DNA of 43,916 nucleotides, from positions 1 through 43,916 of the forward strand of contig CALYPF010000006.1 in the NCBI GenBank assembly GCA_945271245.1. Direction: 5' to 3'. A model generated the notes under the pieces. That model was not told the origin of the DNA, made no database searches, and was given only the letters and a program-made list of their open reading frames with translations. Each line of letters opens with the position of its first letter. Positions within the stretch are counted from its first letter, which is position 1. Of this stretch, positions 30,139-40,095 are shown piece after piece. A program made the position numbers and the translations under genes. This stretch comes from an uncultured Enterobacteriaceae bacterium. Its GTDB lineage: Bacteria; Pseudomonadota; Gammaproteobacteria; Enterobacterales; Enterobacteriaceae.

Positions 30139-30714
30139 TTAACGCCCCTCACCGGGCCAGCGCGTAAATAAATCCTCAGGTAACGCAATGGAAAACTGAT
30201 CGAGAATACGGTTAACGGTCTGATCAATAACCGCCTGCAGGCCGTCGGGGCGGTGATAAAAAGCGGGCAAAGGTGGCATGATAACGGCGCCCATTTCCGC
30301 CGCCTGGGTCATCAGGCGCAAATGCCCAAGGTGCAGCGGAGTTTCACGCACACACAGCACCAGAGGCCGCCGCTCTTTCAGCGCTACATCGGCGGCACGC
30401 GTCAACAGCCCGTCGGTGTAACTGTGTACAATGCCGGAAAGCGTCTTAATAGAACAAGGTGCAATCACCATTCCGTGTGTCTGAAACGATCCTGACGAGA
30501 CGCTGGCGGCAATATCCCGCGCATCGTGTACCACATCCGCCAGCGCCTGTACGTCGCGCAGCGCATAATCCGTCTCCAGCGCCAGCGTTTGGCGCGCAGC
30601 CTGGCTCATGATTAAATGCGTTTCAACGTCCGATATCGGTTTTAATACTTCGAGCAGGCGTACGCCGTAAACGGCGCCGCTGGCGCCAGAAATCCCGATA
30701 ATCAATCGTTTCAT
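30139..30714 (-). CDS. ubiX: Flavin prenyltransferase UbiX
   Basis: UbiX joins dimethylallyl phosphate to FMN, producing the prenylated flavin cofactor used by the decarboxylase UbiD in ubiquinone synthesis. From this start it has 191 residues, close to E. coli's 189. The flavoprotein motif GISGASGAVYGVRLLE (residues 7-22), the SSGSFQT segment and the CVRETPLHLGHLR segment are present. The chosen ATG has GAAGGGA 8 bp upstream; the frame is open 20 codons further, into the sequence next to purF. It lies 77 bp after purF on the same strand. Confidence 0.96.
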   Translation of the reverse strand: MKRLIIGISGASGAVYGVRLLEVLKPISDVETHLIMSQAARQTLALETDYALRDVQALADVVHDARDIAASVSSGSFQTHGMVIAPCSIKTLSGIVHSYTDGLLTRAADVALKERRPLVLCVRETPLHLGHLRLMTQAAEMGAVIMPPLPAFYHRPDGLQAVIDQTVNRILDQFSIALPEDLFTRWPGEGR

Positions 30715-30791
30715 AGTGTTCATCCCTTCACGCATAGAAGGGCTGACTTTGCCGGAGAATCCGCGCCGCGTCAACGTATCGCCCCGGCGCC

Positions 30792-32309
30792 TTAACCTTC
30801 GTTATGCATCTCCAGGTTTTCTTCTTCGCTTTGGCACTGTAAGGCTTTCGCATCGTCACTGCGCAGCGATTCAAGATATTCCAGATAGGCAAGGTCCACA
30901 TCTTTGGTGACATATATCCCATTAAAAACTGAACATTCAAACTGAGGAATATCCGGGTTCCCGGCGCGCACGGCGTCAATTAAATCATCCAGACTTTGGA
31001 AAATCAGCGCATCCGCCCCGATTATCTGACGGATCTCCTCGACTTCACGCCCGTGAGCAATCAGCTCGTGTGCGCTTGGCATATCGATACCATAGACATT
31101 GGGAAACCGGATTTCCGGCGCCGCCGAGGCGAGATAAACTTTTTTCGCACCCGCCTCGCGGGCCATTTCGATAATCTGCTCGGACGTGGTGCCGCGGACA
31201 ATCGAGTCATCCACCAGCAGCACGTTTTTACCGCGAAACTCAGCCCGGTTCGCGTTTAATTTTCGCCGCACGGATTTACGACGTAAGTGCTGGCCCGGCA
31301 TAATAAACGTCCGTCCAACATAGCGATTTTTGACAAAACCTTGCCGGTAAGGCTTATCAAGAATTCGAGCGATTTCCGGCGCAATATCGCACGATGTTTC
31401 GGGGATTGGAATGACCACATCGATATCCAAATCTTCCCATTCGCGCGCAATTTTCTCACCGAGTTTTTTCCCCATACCAATACGAGCGCTATACACGGAA
31501 ATTTTATCCAAAAATGAATCCGGGCGCGCGAAATAGACATACTCAAACAAACACGGGGAATAGCCCGGATTATCCGCACACTGGCGCGTATAAAGCTGCC
31601 CCTGCTCGGTAATATAAACGGCTTCACCCGGCGCAACGTCGCGTAAAAACGCAAAGCCCAGCGTGTCCAGCGCCACGCTTTCGGACGCCACCATATATTC
31701 AGTGCCGCTTCCGTCAACGTCGCGCTTTCCTAACACCAGAGGACGGATCCCGTTAGGATCGCGAAAAGCCACCATGCCATGGCCGATAATCATCGCCACG
31801 CAGGCATAAGCGCCGCGAATTTGCCGGTTGGTCGCCGCGACGGCGGCGAAGATATTGTCAGCCTGCAGCGGATAATGCTGAAAGCTATCCAGCGCGCTGG
31901 CAAAAATATTTAGCAGAATTTCCGAGTCGGAAGTCGTATTGATATGGCGCCGTTTTTCTTCAAAAAGCTGACGCCGAAGTTCATGCGCATTAGTGAGGTT
32001 ACCGTTGTGCGCCAGGGTAATACCGTACGGTGAGTTCACATAAAATGGTTGCGCTTCAGAAGCGCTGGAACTGCCAGCGGTCGGATAACGGACGTGCCCG
32101 ATCCCCATATTGCCCTGCAGGCGCTGCATATGACGCACGTCAAACACATCGTTCACCAGGCCATTCGCTTTACGCAGCCTAAAATGATTGGCTTTATCAA
32201 TCGTGATAATGCCAGCGGCATCCTGGCCCCGATGCTGCAACACCGTTAACGCATCATAAATCGACTGGTTTACCGGCATAACACCGGCGATACCGACAAT
32301 ACCGCACAT
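30792..32309 (-). CDS. purF: Amidophosphoribosyltransferase PurF
   Basis: PurF performs the first committed step of purine synthesis, making 5-phosphoribosylamine from PRPP and glutamine. The product has 505 residues as in E. coli. After removal of Met1, Cys2 of MCGIVGIAG becomes the N-terminal nucleophile of the glutaminase domain (residues 2-235). The phosphoribosyltransferase domain carries [14 protein letters not shown], the PRPP-binding motif. It follows cvpA by 37 bp, and both share the PurR operator upstream of cvpA. Confidence 0.97.
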   Translation of the reverse strand: MCGIVGIAGVMPVNQSIYDALTVLQHRGQDAAGIITIDKANHFRLRKANGLVNDVFDVRHMQRLQGNMGIGHVRYPTAGSSSASEAQPFYVNSPYGITLAHNGNLTNAHELRRQLFEEKRRHINTTSDSEILLNIFASALDSFQHYPLQADNIFAAVAATNRQIRGAYACVAMIIGHGMVAFRDPNGIRPLVLGKRDVDGSGTEYMVASESVALDTLGFAFLRDVAPGEAVYITEQGQLYTRQCADNPGYSPCLFEYVYFARPDSFLDKISVYSARIGMGKKLGEKIAREWEDLDIDVVIPIPETSCDIAPEIARILDKPYRQGFVKNRYVGRTFIMPGQHLRRKSVRRKLNANRAEFRGKNVLLVDDSIVRGTTSEQIIEMAREAGAKKVYLASAAPEIRFPNVYGIDMPSAHELIAHGREVEEIRQIIGADALIFQSLDDLIDAVRAGNPDIPQFECSVFNGIYVTKDVDLAYLEYLESLRSDDAKALQCQSEEENLEMHNEG

Positions 32310-32346
32310 ACTGTCTTTTCCTCATTAAGCCGCGCCCCCGGCGTTA

Positions 32347-32832
32347 TTACCGGGGTAAGAAACTCGACGAGCTTTGAAGGTAGTCGAAAAACCACCTAAT
32401 GATGAAACTGAACTGCGGAACCAATTGCGACTGCTGCCAGTCGGCGCTTTTTGACAAACCGGTAAAAGTATCCAGGAAAAATAGTAGCGCGGCGACTATC
32501 AACACGCCACGCAGCGCGCCAAAGCAGACGCCTAAAACGCGATCGGTCCCTGAAAGCCCTGTTTTCTCTACCAACTGCCCTATTACATAATTCACCACGG
32601 CGCCGACAATCAGCGTTGCGATAAACAGTACCGCGATCGCAATCCCGTTTCGTACCAGTGCATCATTAAAGCCTGTGAACCAGCTTGCCAGGTAAGTGTA
32701 ATAATGGCTGGCGACAAAAAAAGCGCATCCCCAGGTAATCAGTGAAAGCGCTTCCCGTACAAACCCGCGAATCAGGCTTACCAGGCTCGAAAAACCTACA
32801 ACTGCAATAATGGCGTAATCAATCCAAACCAT
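32347..32832 (-). CDS. cvpA: Inner-membrane protein CvpA
   Basis: CvpA (161 residues) is a four-helix inner-membrane protein first found through its need for colicin V production, and later tied to envelope homeostasis. The sequence from MVWIDYAIIAV onwards matches E. coli CvpA almost residue for residue. The start at 32832 was chosen from this match; the frame is open 32 codons upstream, but that would run through the promoter and PurR operator. It is the first gene of the cvpA-purF(-ubiX) unit. Confidence 0.96.
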   Translation of the reverse strand: MVWIDYAIIAVVGFSSLVSLIRGFVREALSLITWGCAFFVASHYYTYLASWFTGFNDALVRNGIAIAVLFIATLIVGAVVNYVIGQLVEKTGLSGTDRVLGVCFGALRGVLIVAALLFFLDTFTGLSKSADWQQSQLVPQFSFIIRWFFDYLQSSSSFLPR

Positions 32833-32887
32833 AAAAATCCCACACAAATCTACCCTGGCTTCCCGTCCGGGGCAGATTCTAACAGAA

Positions 32888-32903
32888 AAAGAAAACGTTT
32901 GCG
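32888..32903 (-). promoter_or_regulatory. PurR operator upstream of cvpA-purF
   Basis: The minus strand reads ACGCAAACGTTTTCTT, matching the PurR consensus ACGCAAACGTTTNCGT at 14-15 of 16 positions and lying 56 bp upstream of the cvpA start. A TAGAAT -10-like hexamer follows 6 bp downstream. Purine repression of cvpA-purF through PurR is established in E. coli. Confidence 0.88.
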
Positions 32904-33021
32904 TAGAGGTTTCCGTCCTCTGGCACAAAAAGAAAACGGCGCAAAATAGTTCACTATTTAGGCTGCCGGCGGTGTGTGACCCACTCTCGCCGGCGCGGAT
33001 GCATTATGTTACAGCGTGCTG

Positions 33022-33717
33022 TTACGGGGTATATTTTTTTACTACGCCGCTCAAACCACCTGATAACCGCGTTAATTCTGCGCGAGAAGCTTCCAGCCGT
33101 TCACGAGAAGCATCAGGCCCAACCAGGATACGATTTATCTTGCCCTGTACCGGCGTAGCAGGAATGGTATAGGCTCGGTAACCTGCCCCGCGAAGTTTCG
33201 CCACAATTTCATTGGCTTTATCCGCATTCTTTAACGCACCCAGTTGAATAACCCAGGCGCTGCCCGCTGGCGCGATATCCTTAACCTGCGGTTTTGGCGC
33301 TGGCGGCGGCGCTGGCTGAGGTTTATTTTCCGGCTTTGGCGCAGGTTTTTGTTGGGGCTGAACCTGTGGTTTTGATTTTGGCTGGGGTTTCGGCGCCGGC
33401 GTACTCACCTCGTTCACCGGCGTGTCGTCCATACGCTCACCGGCCATCTCAGGCAGGCGAGATGCATCTACGCCTGCGGCGTTACTGGCCCTAATCTCCT
33501 CCGCCGCGCCTTCCGGCGGCTGGCTGGGCAAAGACTGGCTAACGGGTGGAAGCATATCCTGCTCATTTTTATCACCGGGCTTTGGCACCAGCGGAATAGC
33601 GGCGAATTCATCTTTATAGTGTTTTTTTTGCCCGTCCAGCAGCCCCGGCAGCACGATAACCCCCACGGCCACCAGCACAATCGTCCCAACTAATCGATTC
33701 TGAAATTTACTCGCCAC
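33022..33717 (-). CDS. dedD: Cell division protein DedD (SPOR domain)
   Basis: DedD is a single-pass inner-membrane protein recruited to the septum. The membrane segment is at residues 9-27, followed by a Pro/Lys/Gln-rich periplasmic linker (about residues 100-150, with repeated PKPQ/KPQ units), and a C-terminal SPOR domain (about 155-231) that binds denuded peptidoglycan. The product is 231 residues, about 10 more than E. coli, because of a longer linker. Its start overlaps the end of folC by 11 bp. Confidence 0.95.
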   Translation of the reverse strand: MASKFQNRLVGTIVLVAVGVIVLPGLLDGQKKHYKDEFAAIPLVPKPGDKNEQDMLPPVSQSLPSQPPEGAAEEIRASNAAGVDASRLPEMAGERMDDTPVNEVSTPAPKPQPKSKPQVQPQQKPAPKPENKPQPAPPPAPKPQVKDIAPAGSAWVIQLGALKNADKANEIVAKLRGAGYRAYTIPATPVQGKINRILVGPDASRERLEASRAELTRLSGGLSGVVKKYTP

Positions 33718-34978
33718 CGCGTTTCTCTGCCTCCATTAACGACATGACCTGCGCTACGGTATGAAAAGAGCCGCATACCAGCACGGTATCGTCTTTATTC
33801 GCCTCTGCGCACGCCGCGCGCCACGCCTCGGCTACGCTATCAAACCCCGGCCCAACCCCTGCGGGCAGGTGCGCGAGCAACCGCTGAGCCGTTGCGCCGC
33901 GCGGCCCTTCAAGAGAAGCACAATACCAGCTATCCACCAGCGGCTCCAGACACGCAAGCGTACCGGCAATATCTTTATCGTGCAGCATCCCGACCACGGC
34001 CAGTAGACGGCCAGCGCGCGGCCGCTGATTTAAACGATCAACCAGATACGCGGCGGCATGAGGGTTATGCGCCACATCGAGTATCACACACGGCGCTTTA
34101 CCCGCTATTTGAAAACGGCCGGGCAACGCCGCCTGCGCCAGACCGGCGCGTATCGCCGCCTCGCTCACCGGCAAACCGCTAGCGCGCAGCGCGGCCAGCG
34201 CAGTAGCCGCATTGGGCAATGGAACCTGCGGCAGCGGAAGCGCGGCCAGTTCGCCGCACGTATCGGAAAATGCCCAGCTTGTATCATCTGCGCTATAGCG
34301 CCAGGCGTCGTTGCGCGCCTGAAGCAGCGCGCCCGTTGCTTCAGCCACGGCGGCAATGCTGCGCGGCATATCGGGTTCACCAACAATGGCAGGCTTATGC
34401 GCACGAAAAATGCCCGCTTTTTCGCGCCCAATACTCTCTCTGTCCGGCCCCAGCCAGTCGGTATGATCGAGCGCGATACTGGCTATCGCGGCAACATCGG
34501 CATCAACCAGGTTGGTAGCATCCAAACGCCCGCCTAACCCAACCTCCAGTATCACGACATCCAGCTGTGCCTGTCTGAACAACCACAGAGCGGACAGCGT
34601 GCCGAATTCAAAATAGGTCAGGCTGATAGCTGCGCGCGCCGCTTCAATGGCCGCAAATGAAGCGGTATGCTTCGCTTCTGCCAGTTCATCGCCCTGAATG
34701 CGCACGCGCTCGGTGTATCGCACCAAATGAGGTGAACTGTATACCCCAACGCGCAAACCCGCCGCCATCAGCATAGCCTCCAGCGCCCGGCAGGTTGTGC
34801 CTTTTCCATTGGTGCCAGCTACGGTAAAAATAAACGGCGCAGGCTTAACCACATCGAGCCGCTCTGCGACCTGACGTACCCGATCAAGGCCTAAATCAAT
34901 GGTTTTTGCGTGGAGGTTTTCCAGATAAGAAAGCCACGTAGGGAGAGACGACGTAGCCTGAGGAATTGTCTGTGCCAT
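33707..34978 (-). CDS. folC: Bifunctional dihydrofolate/folylpolyglutamate synthase
   Basis: FolC adds glutamate to dihydropteroate and then to folates, using ATP. It has 423 residues. The P-loop GTNGKGTT begins at residue 55, and the Mur-ligase-type motif with LDVAHNPHAA is present near residue 300. It overlaps dedD by 11 bp. It lies 118 bp after the accD stop, behind a hairpin terminator. Confidence 0.96.
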   Translation of the reverse strand: MAQTIPQATSSLPTWLSYLENLHAKTIDLGLDRVRQVAERLDVVKPAPFIFTVAGTNGKGTTCRALEAMLMAAGLRVGVYSSPHLVRYTERVRIQGDELAEAKHTASFAAIEAARAAISLTYFEFGTLSALWLFRQAQLDVVILEVGLGGRLDATNLVDADVAAIASIALDHTDWLGPDRESIGREKAGIFRAHKPAIVGEPDMPRSIAAVAEATGALLQARNDAWRYSADDTSWAFSDTCGELAALPLPQVPLPNAATALAALRASGLPVSEAAIRAGLAQAALPGRFQIAGKAPCVILDVAHNPHAAAYLVDRLNQRPRAGRLLAVVGMLHDKDIAGTLACLEPLVDSWYCASLEGPRGATAQRLLAHLPAGVGPGFDSVAEAWRAACAEANKDDTVLVCGSFHTVAQVMSLMEAEKRGGE

Positions 34979-35066
34979 GTTACCTGCTTCAGTTCAGGCC
35001 CGCCAAAGACGCTAACCGTAACCTGTCGCGAATGCGGCGCGCCGTGGCAGGCGTTCAGAGATGCAA

Positions 35067-35088
35067 AGGCAGCGCCGAAGCGCTGCCT
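35067..35088 (-). terminator. Hairpin terminator after accD
   Basis: A 9-bp perfect stem (AGGCAGCGC at 35067-35075 with GCGCTGCCT at 35080-35088) and a CGAA/TTCG tetraloop lies 9 bp after the accD stop. On the minus strand the tail is TTTGC, so the T run is weak and termination may be partial. Confidence 0.7.
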
Positions 35089-35096
35089 GTTAACCG

Positions 35097-36008
35097 TCAG
35101 GCATCGGTGTCCTGTGCGGTTTCCGCTACCGGGGCCGGCTGTATTTCAGGATCCGGGGCGGGAAGATTCATGAGTTTCGCCAGAATATCCGCGAGTTTAA
35201 ACCGCATTTCCGGGCGTCGCACAATCATATCGATGGCGCCTTTCTCAATCAAAAACTCGCTGCGCTGGAAGCCCGGCGGCAGTTTCTCACGTACAGTCTG
35301 TTCAATCACGCGCGGGCCGGCAAAGCCAATCAGCGCTTTTGGTTCCGCGATATTCAGATCGCCCAGCATCGCAAAGCTCGCCGAGACGCCGCCCATCGTC
35401 GGATCGGTTAATACCGAAATATACGGTAAACCGCGCTCCTGCATTTTCGCCAACGCAGCGCTGGTTTTTGCCATTTGCATTAGCGACATCAGCGCTTCCT
35501 GCATTCGGGCACCGCCTGACGCGGAGAAACACACCAGCGGACAATTGTCTTCCAGCGCCTGCTCCACCGCACGCACAAAGCGCGCCCCAACTACCGATCC
35601 CATCGAACCGCCCATAAAGGCGAACTCAAAGGCCGCAGCTACCACAGGATTGCCATACAGAGTGCCCTTCATAACCACCAGCGCATCTTTCTCACCGGTT
35701 TCTTTCTGGGCGCTGGTTAAACGATCTTTATACTTCTTCGAGTCGCGAAACTTCAGTATATCTTTGGGTTCCAGTTCGCTGCCCAGTTCAACCATAGATT
35801 CGGGATCGAGAAGGCTGTGCAAACGTTCGCGCGCGGACATCCGCATATGGTGATCGCACTTCGGGCACACTTCCAGATTGCGCTCCAGTTCGGCGCGATA
35901 CAGCACCTGGCCGCAGCTATCACATTTGGTCCACACCCCTTCTGGAATACTTGCTTTACGCGTTGGGGAGATATTGCTTTTGTTGAGAATTCGTTCAATC
36001 CAGCTCAT
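35097..36008 (-). CDS. accD: Acetyl-CoA carboxylase carboxyltransferase subunit beta
   Basis: AccD together with AccA transfers the carboxyl group from biotin to acetyl-CoA to make malonyl-CoA. The product has 303 residues. The zinc ribbon ligands Cys29, Cys32, Cys48 and Cys51 are all present; family positions shift by two because of a small N-terminal insertion (RILNKSN). The catalytic GGxxGS region (FMGGSMGS) and the oxyanion-hole segment ([11 protein letters not shown]) are intact. The C-terminal tail differs from E. coli. Confidence 0.97.
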   Translation of the reverse strand: MSWIERILNKSNISPTRKASIPEGVWTKCDSCGQVLYRAELERNLEVCPKCDHHMRMSARERLHSLLDPESMVELGSELEPKDILKFRDSKKYKDRLTSAQKETGEKDALVVMKGTLYGNPVVAAAFEFAFMGGSMGSVVGARFVRAVEQALEDNCPLVCFSASGGARMQEALMSLMQMAKTSAALAKMQERGLPYISVLTDPTMGGVSASFAMLGDLNIAEPKALIGFAGPRVIEQTVREKLPPGFQRSEFLIEKGAIDMIVRRPEMRFKLADILAKLMNLPAPDPEIQPAPVAETAQDTDA

Positions 36009-36156
36009 TGATGACCTTTCTGCCTGAACCTGGTCTATGCCAGTTTTTCCATGGGGAAAATGATGTCATTTTTGCCGCCCACAGACCATAAATGCCGCCC
36101 ATTAAAACACAACGTCGGGCGAGTTTGGATAAAAAAGTGGTGGTATTGACCAAGAA

Positions 36157-36819
36157 TCACTCTTTTACCTGGCGAGCGCTGGCTCGCTTATGACGCACAA
36201 CTTCTATAATTCCGGGCAATACAGAAACGACAATAATCGCCACAATCAATAATTTCAGATTCTCCTGCACAATAGGTAAATCACCGAACAAATACCCGGC
36301 ATAGGTAAACAACAGTACCCAAACCAGCGCGCCGGCGACGTTCCAGGCGGCAAAATGGCGATATGACATATGTCCCATTCCAGCGACAAACGGAGCAAAA
36401 GTGCGCACAATTGGCACAAAACGGGCCAAAATTATCGTTTTACCACCGTGCTTCTCATAAAATGCATGCGTCTTATCGAGATAGCTTCGGCGAAAAATTC
36501 GCGAGTCGGGATGACTAAACAGTTTTTCCCCAAACAGCCGGCCAATCGCGTAATTCACCGCATCACCGATAATCGCCGCCAGCGTCATTAATAGCGCCAT
36601 TGCGTGAACATTCAAATCATTACCTGGCAGCGCCGAGAGCGCGCCGGCCACAAACAGCAGTGAGTCACCGGGTAAAAAAGGCGTCACCACCAGCCCCGTT
36701 TCACAAAATAGGATCAGGAATAAGATGGCGTACACCCAAATGCCATACTGGGCAACCATTTCCGCAAGATGCGTATCGATATGCAGAATAAAATCAATAA
36801 CAAAACGGATAAAATCCAT
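36157..36819 (-). CDS. dedA: DedA-family inner-membrane protein
   Basis: This is a 220-residue inner-membrane protein of the DedA superfamily, some members of which move undecaprenyl phosphate or other lipids across the membrane. Family motifs are seen: a conserved acidic residue in [19 protein letters not shown] (about residue 40), and FxRFxPxxR ([17 protein letters not shown], about residue 130). It lies between accD and truA on the same strand. The precise substrate of this member is not established. Confidence 0.95.
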   Translation of the reverse strand: MDFIRFVIDFILHIDTHLAEMVAQYGIWVYAILFLILFCETGLVVTPFLPGDSLLFVAGALSALPGNDLNVHAMALLMTLAAIIGDAVNYAIGRLFGEKLFSHPDSRIFRRSYLDKTHAFYEKHGGKTIILARFVPIVRTFAPFVAGMGHMSYRHFAAWNVAGALVWVLLFTYAGYLFGDLPIVQENLKLLIVAIIVVSVLPGIIEVVRHKRASARQVKE

Positions 36820-36843
36820 AATGATTTATTTCCTCAACGGATA

Positions 36844-37653
36844 TCAATCCGCTAAAAAAAGCGGCCCTAATGGGGTACGGGGGATAGCGTACGCGTCTGG
36901 ATAATCCACCGCAACCAGATAAAGTCCTTCGGCTTTTGCCGTCGCCGCCGCAAGCGTTCTGTCTTTCGCCGCCAGCAGTTCAGCAATCCAGGCTTCGGGC
37001 TGATTACCGCAGCCCACTTCGAGGAGGCTACCGACAATATTCCTCACCATATGATGTACAAACGCATTGGCTTTAATGTCCACCACCACCCAGGCTCCGT
37101 AGCGCTCAACCTGAACATGCATCACATTACGCCACGGGGTGCGAGACTGGCACTGTACGGCGCGAAACGACGTGAAGTCATTTTCGCCTAACAGGCACTG
37201 CGCCGCACGGTGCATACGCCCGGCGTCAAGCGGCATATGGAAATGCGTTACCCCACGCTGTAATACCGCCGGGCGTAGCCGGTGATTATAGATAATGTAG
37301 CGATAGCGGCGCGCCGTCGCGCTAAAGCGCGCATGAAAAGATTCAGGCACCTCCGTCACCCAGCGCACGGCGATATCACCCGGCAAATTGGCGTTAACCC
37401 CCAGCGTCCACGCCGCATCTTTGCGCGCTGCCTGGGTTTCGAAATGAACCACCTGGCCGGTCGCATGAACGCCGGCATCGGTTCGCCCTGCGCAAAAAAC
37501 GCTAACGGATTCATTAGCAACCTGCGACAGCGCTTTTTCCAGCTTTTCCTGTACGCTGCGCACTTCACGCTGGCGCTGCCAGCCGTAGTAGCGGCTGCCG
37601 TCATACTCAATGCCCAGCGCCAGGCGGTAAAGCGACGTTGGCTGCGCGTCCAT
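36844..37653 (-). CDS. truA: tRNA pseudouridine(38-40) synthase TruA
   Basis: TruA converts uridines 38, 39 and 40 in the anticodon stem-loop of many tRNAs to pseudouridine. The product has 269 residues. The catalytic aspartate is Asp59 in [10 protein letters not shown] (Asp60 in E. coli). The start overlaps the usg stop by one base (TGATG), so the two genes are translationally coupled. It is part of the pdxB-usg-truA-dedA gene order known in E. coli. Confidence 0.97.
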   Translation of the reverse strand: MDAQPTSLYRLALGIEYDGSRYYGWQRQREVRSVQEKLEKALSQVANESVSVFCAGRTDAGVHATGQVVHFETQAARKDAAWTLGVNANLPGDIAVRWVTEVPESFHARFSATARRYRYIIYNHRLRPAVLQRGVTHFHMPLDAGRMHRAAQCLLGENDFTSFRAVQCQSRTPWRNVMHVQVERYGAWVVVDIKANAFVHHMVRNIVGSLLEVGCGNQPEAWIAELLAAKDRTLAAATAKAEGLYLVAVDYPDAYAIPRTPLGPLFLAD

Positions 37654-38666
37654 CAGTACAGGTACTCCTGAATCAGTTTCTCTGCGGTTTTGATAGCCAT
37701 CAGAGCCCCGCCAAAGCGAACATTATCGGCAACCGACCAGAATTGAATGACATCCGGTGCGCCGTAATCATTGCGCACACAGCCAACGGAAAGCCGGGCA
37801 TTATCGGATGCATCGCCGACCTGGGTTGGGAAGTCATCCTCTTCCGACAGCGTGATATCCTCAGCGCGCCCCAGCGCATCGCGGGCTTCCTCGGCCGATA
37901 CCGGGCGCAATCCTTCCACGCTAACCATTTGTGCGTGTCCGTAGAATACCGGCGACTGCACGCAGCTTGCTGAAACAATTGCACCGTCGTCCTGCAGTAC
38001 TTTACGCACCTGGTCTACCAGGCACCGCTCCTCCCGAACGCTTCCCTCACGGTCGGGCAACAGGGGCAGCATATTAAAAGCGAGCTGACGGCCAAAAAAA
38101 TCATCGTCGTCTACCGGCATCCCGTTTAATAAACGGGCGCTTTGACCTGCCAATGCGTCTACGGCTTTTTTACCGTGGGCCGAGGCTGAAAGCAGACTGG
38201 TTACCTGGACTCGCGCCAGCCCGTTTTCATCAATCAGAGGTTTTAGCGCCGTTAGAAGCTGGCTGGTCAAACTATCGGCGACGGCCACCAGATTTCGGTT
38301 GCGATAATCCGCCAGCACGTCTGGATTCACGTCCGGCACCACCAGCGGCACATCCGGCTCCATTGCATACAGTCCGCTGCTATCAATAATCAGACATCCC
38401 GCGCTGGCCGCTTCCTCCGCATAGCGCGCTGAGGCGTCACTACCTGCGACAAAAAAGGCAAGCTGAGCGCGAGTCCAGTCAAACGTTTCCGCATCTTCCA
38501 CGCCAACGCTTTTACCGGCAAAGCGCAGGGTTTCACCGCTGCTCTCACTCCGGGCGAGCGGGATAAGCTCTCCGACGGGAAACTGGCGTTCGGCAAGTTG
38601 TTCTAACAACGCTTCGCCCACGGCTCCGGTTGCGCCTAATACGGCAATGTTCCAGCCTTCTGACAT
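37653..38666 (-). CDS. usg: Aspartate-semialdehyde-dehydrogenase-like protein Usg
   Basis: This 337-residue protein resembles aspartate-semialdehyde dehydrogenase (GATGAVG at residues 11-17, the NADP-binding motif), but its function is unknown. The catalytic cysteine expected in the PNCST segment of true Asd is replaced: the aligned segment VADSLT carries Ser132. It is therefore probably not an Asd enzyme. It sits between pdxB and truA and overlaps truA by one base. Sequence agreement with E. coli Usg is close except in the variable surface region near residue 275-290. Confidence 0.94.
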   Translation of the reverse strand: MSEGWNIAVLGATGAVGEALLEQLAERQFPVGELIPLARSESSGETLRFAGKSVGVEDAETFDWTRAQLAFFVAGSDASARYAEEAASAGCLIIDSSGLYAMEPDVPLVVPDVNPDVLADYRNRNLVAVADSLTSQLLTALKPLIDENGLARVQVTSLLSASAHGKKAVDALAGQSARLLNGMPVDDDDFFGRQLAFNMLPLLPDREGSVREERCLVDQVRKVLQDDGAIVSASCVQSPVFYGHAQMVSVEGLRPVSAEEARDALGRAEDITLSEEDDFPTQVGDASDNARLSVGCVRNDYGAPDVIQFWSVADNVRFGGALMAIKTAEKLIQEYLY

Positions 38667-38732
38667 GGTGATTTACTCCAGACAACAAAATGTGATGCCC
38701 GCCGTCAGTCTCAGCGGGCCAGCTTATGCGGA

Positions 38733-39869
38733 TTAACGTATAGGATGATGCACGGCATTAAAGCCCAGCATCTGTAAAAGCGTCGCGGCGTTAGCATCGT
38801 CGCACTGCACGTACAGCGAAGACCACTCACGCCGTTCGCAGTAATGCTTACGCAATTTATCAAACGCGCCGGGTATGTCCGCTACCGGGCGTAGCAGCGC
38901 ATCGTCGCGGCGCACATCATACACCAGGTGCACCAGTTTTTTGAGCGTAGGTTCATCCAGCGGACCATGCAACGCGAGGCGCGTAATATCAGGCGCTGGC
39001 AGCAGTGTTTCCAGAGCCACCTGCTGCGGCTGGCCGATAAATGTACTATAGGCCTCAAACACCTGTGTCGTCCCCCTCGCTTTGCCTTCAAGGGTATAAC
39101 CTGCGATATGGGCGGTGCCTAAATCTACCCGCTGCAGCAGCGCCGTATTCAGCTCTGGCTCATTTTCCCAAACATCCAGCACCACGCTCAGGGATTGCCC
39201 CTCCTCCAGGCAACGCAGCAGCGCCGCGTTATCGACTACCGGGCCGCGACAGGCGTTAATTAAGATAGCGCCCGGTTTTAACCCGCGCAGCAGAGCTTCA
39301 TCGGCTAAATGCCGCGTTTGATAAGGGCCAGCGTCGTATAGCGGCGTGTGAAACGTCAGCACATCGGCCTGTGCCACCAGGGTTTCCAGAGGATAAAATT
39401 GGCCGTCATCGCCGCGATCGGCGCGCGGCGGATCGCAAAGCAGCGTTCGTACTCCCAGCGCTTCAAGCCGCGCCTGCAGCCTGGCGCCGACGTTGCCAAC
39501 GCCAACAATCCCCACCACGCGATCGCGCAAATGAAATCCATCGCGCTCACCGAGCATCAGCAGCGCGGAAAATACATATTCCACCACTGCAATAGCATTG
39601 CATCCCGGCGCGCCGGAGAAACCGATCCCCGCCCGTTGTAGCCAGTCCTGGTCCACATGATCGGTACCCGCAGTGGCGGTGCCAACGAACTGGACTCCGG
39701 TACCGGAAAGCAGATCGGCGTTTACCTTCGTTACCGACCTCACCATCAGCGCATCGGCATCCTGCAATTCAGCGTCGGGAACGGGGCGCCCCGGCACGCA
39801 TTTAACCACGCCCAGCCGGCTAAAAAGCTCGCGGGCGTAAGGCATATTTTCATCAACGAGAATTTTCAC
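38733..39869 (-). CDS. pdxB: Erythronate-4-phosphate dehydrogenase PdxB
   Basis: PdxB oxidises 4-phosphoerythronate in the pathway to pyridoxal 5'-phosphate. It has 378 residues, as in E. coli, with a D-2-hydroxyacid dehydrogenase fold. NAD binding is shown by GVGNVGARL (residues 123-131), and the catalytic residues Arg208, Glu237 and His254 are present. The start is GTG, as in E. coli. It is the first gene of the unit pdxB-usg-truA(-dedA). An unusual structured leader lies upstream. Confidence 0.96.
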   Translation of the reverse strand: MKILVDENMPYARELFSRLGVVKCVPGRPVPDAELQDADALMVRSVTKVNADLLSGTGVQFVGTATAGTDHVDQDWLQRAGIGFSGAPGCNAIAVVEYVFSALLMLGERDGFHLRDRVVGIVGVGNVGARLQARLEALGVRTLLCDPPRADRGDDGQFYPLETLVAQADVLTFHTPLYDAGPYQTRHLADEALLRGLKPGAILINACRGPVVDNAALLRCLEEGQSLSVVLDVWENEPELNTALLQRVDLGTAHIAGYTLEGKARGTTQVFEAYSTFIGQPQQVALETLLPAPDITRLALHGPLDEPTLKKLVHLVYDVRRDDALLRPVADIPGAFDKLRKHYCERREWSSLYVQCDDANAATLLQMLGFNAVHHPIR

Positions 39870-39905
39870 GCGAATACCTGTTTGAGTGCGAAATTAAAAA
39901 CCAGA

Positions 39906-39973
39906 AAGCGGTGAAAATGTTCAACAATGCGGCGCTATTGCGCGCCATTTCACCGCTTGTTCGCCGCATTGTT
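39906..39973 (-). promoter_or_regulatory. pdxB leader with two mutually exclusive hairpins
   Basis: Read on the minus strand, four segments occur in the order X-Y-X'-Y': X at 39962-39973 and X' at 39923-39934 (12-bp perfect complement), Y at 39946-39958 and Y' at 39906-39919 (about 13 bp with one bulge). X-X' and Y-Y' cannot fully form at once. The Y-Y' hairpin is followed by TCTGGTTTTTAATTT, a loose T-rich tail. The element ends 37 bp before the pdxB GTG, so it sits in the probable mRNA leader. Function is inferred. Confidence 0.6.
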
Positions 39974-39993
39974 CAACGCAGAGGCAAGGTTGC

Positions 39994-39999
39994 AGTATA
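39994..39999 (-). promoter_or_regulatory. Candidate pdxB promoter -10 element
   Basis: The minus strand reads TATACT, five of six matches to the -10 consensus. No good -35 element lies 16-18 bp upstream. A start about 7 bp downstream would give a leader of about 118 nt that begins just before the X-Y-X'-Y' structure. Confidence 0.35.
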
Positions 40000-40095
40000 A
40001 AGAGAATAAGTGTGCCATAATCTCGCCGCCAGGCATACTCAACCGCGGTCAGGCCCGGCGCATACCCCCTTCTCTGGTCAACGTAAGGATTATCA

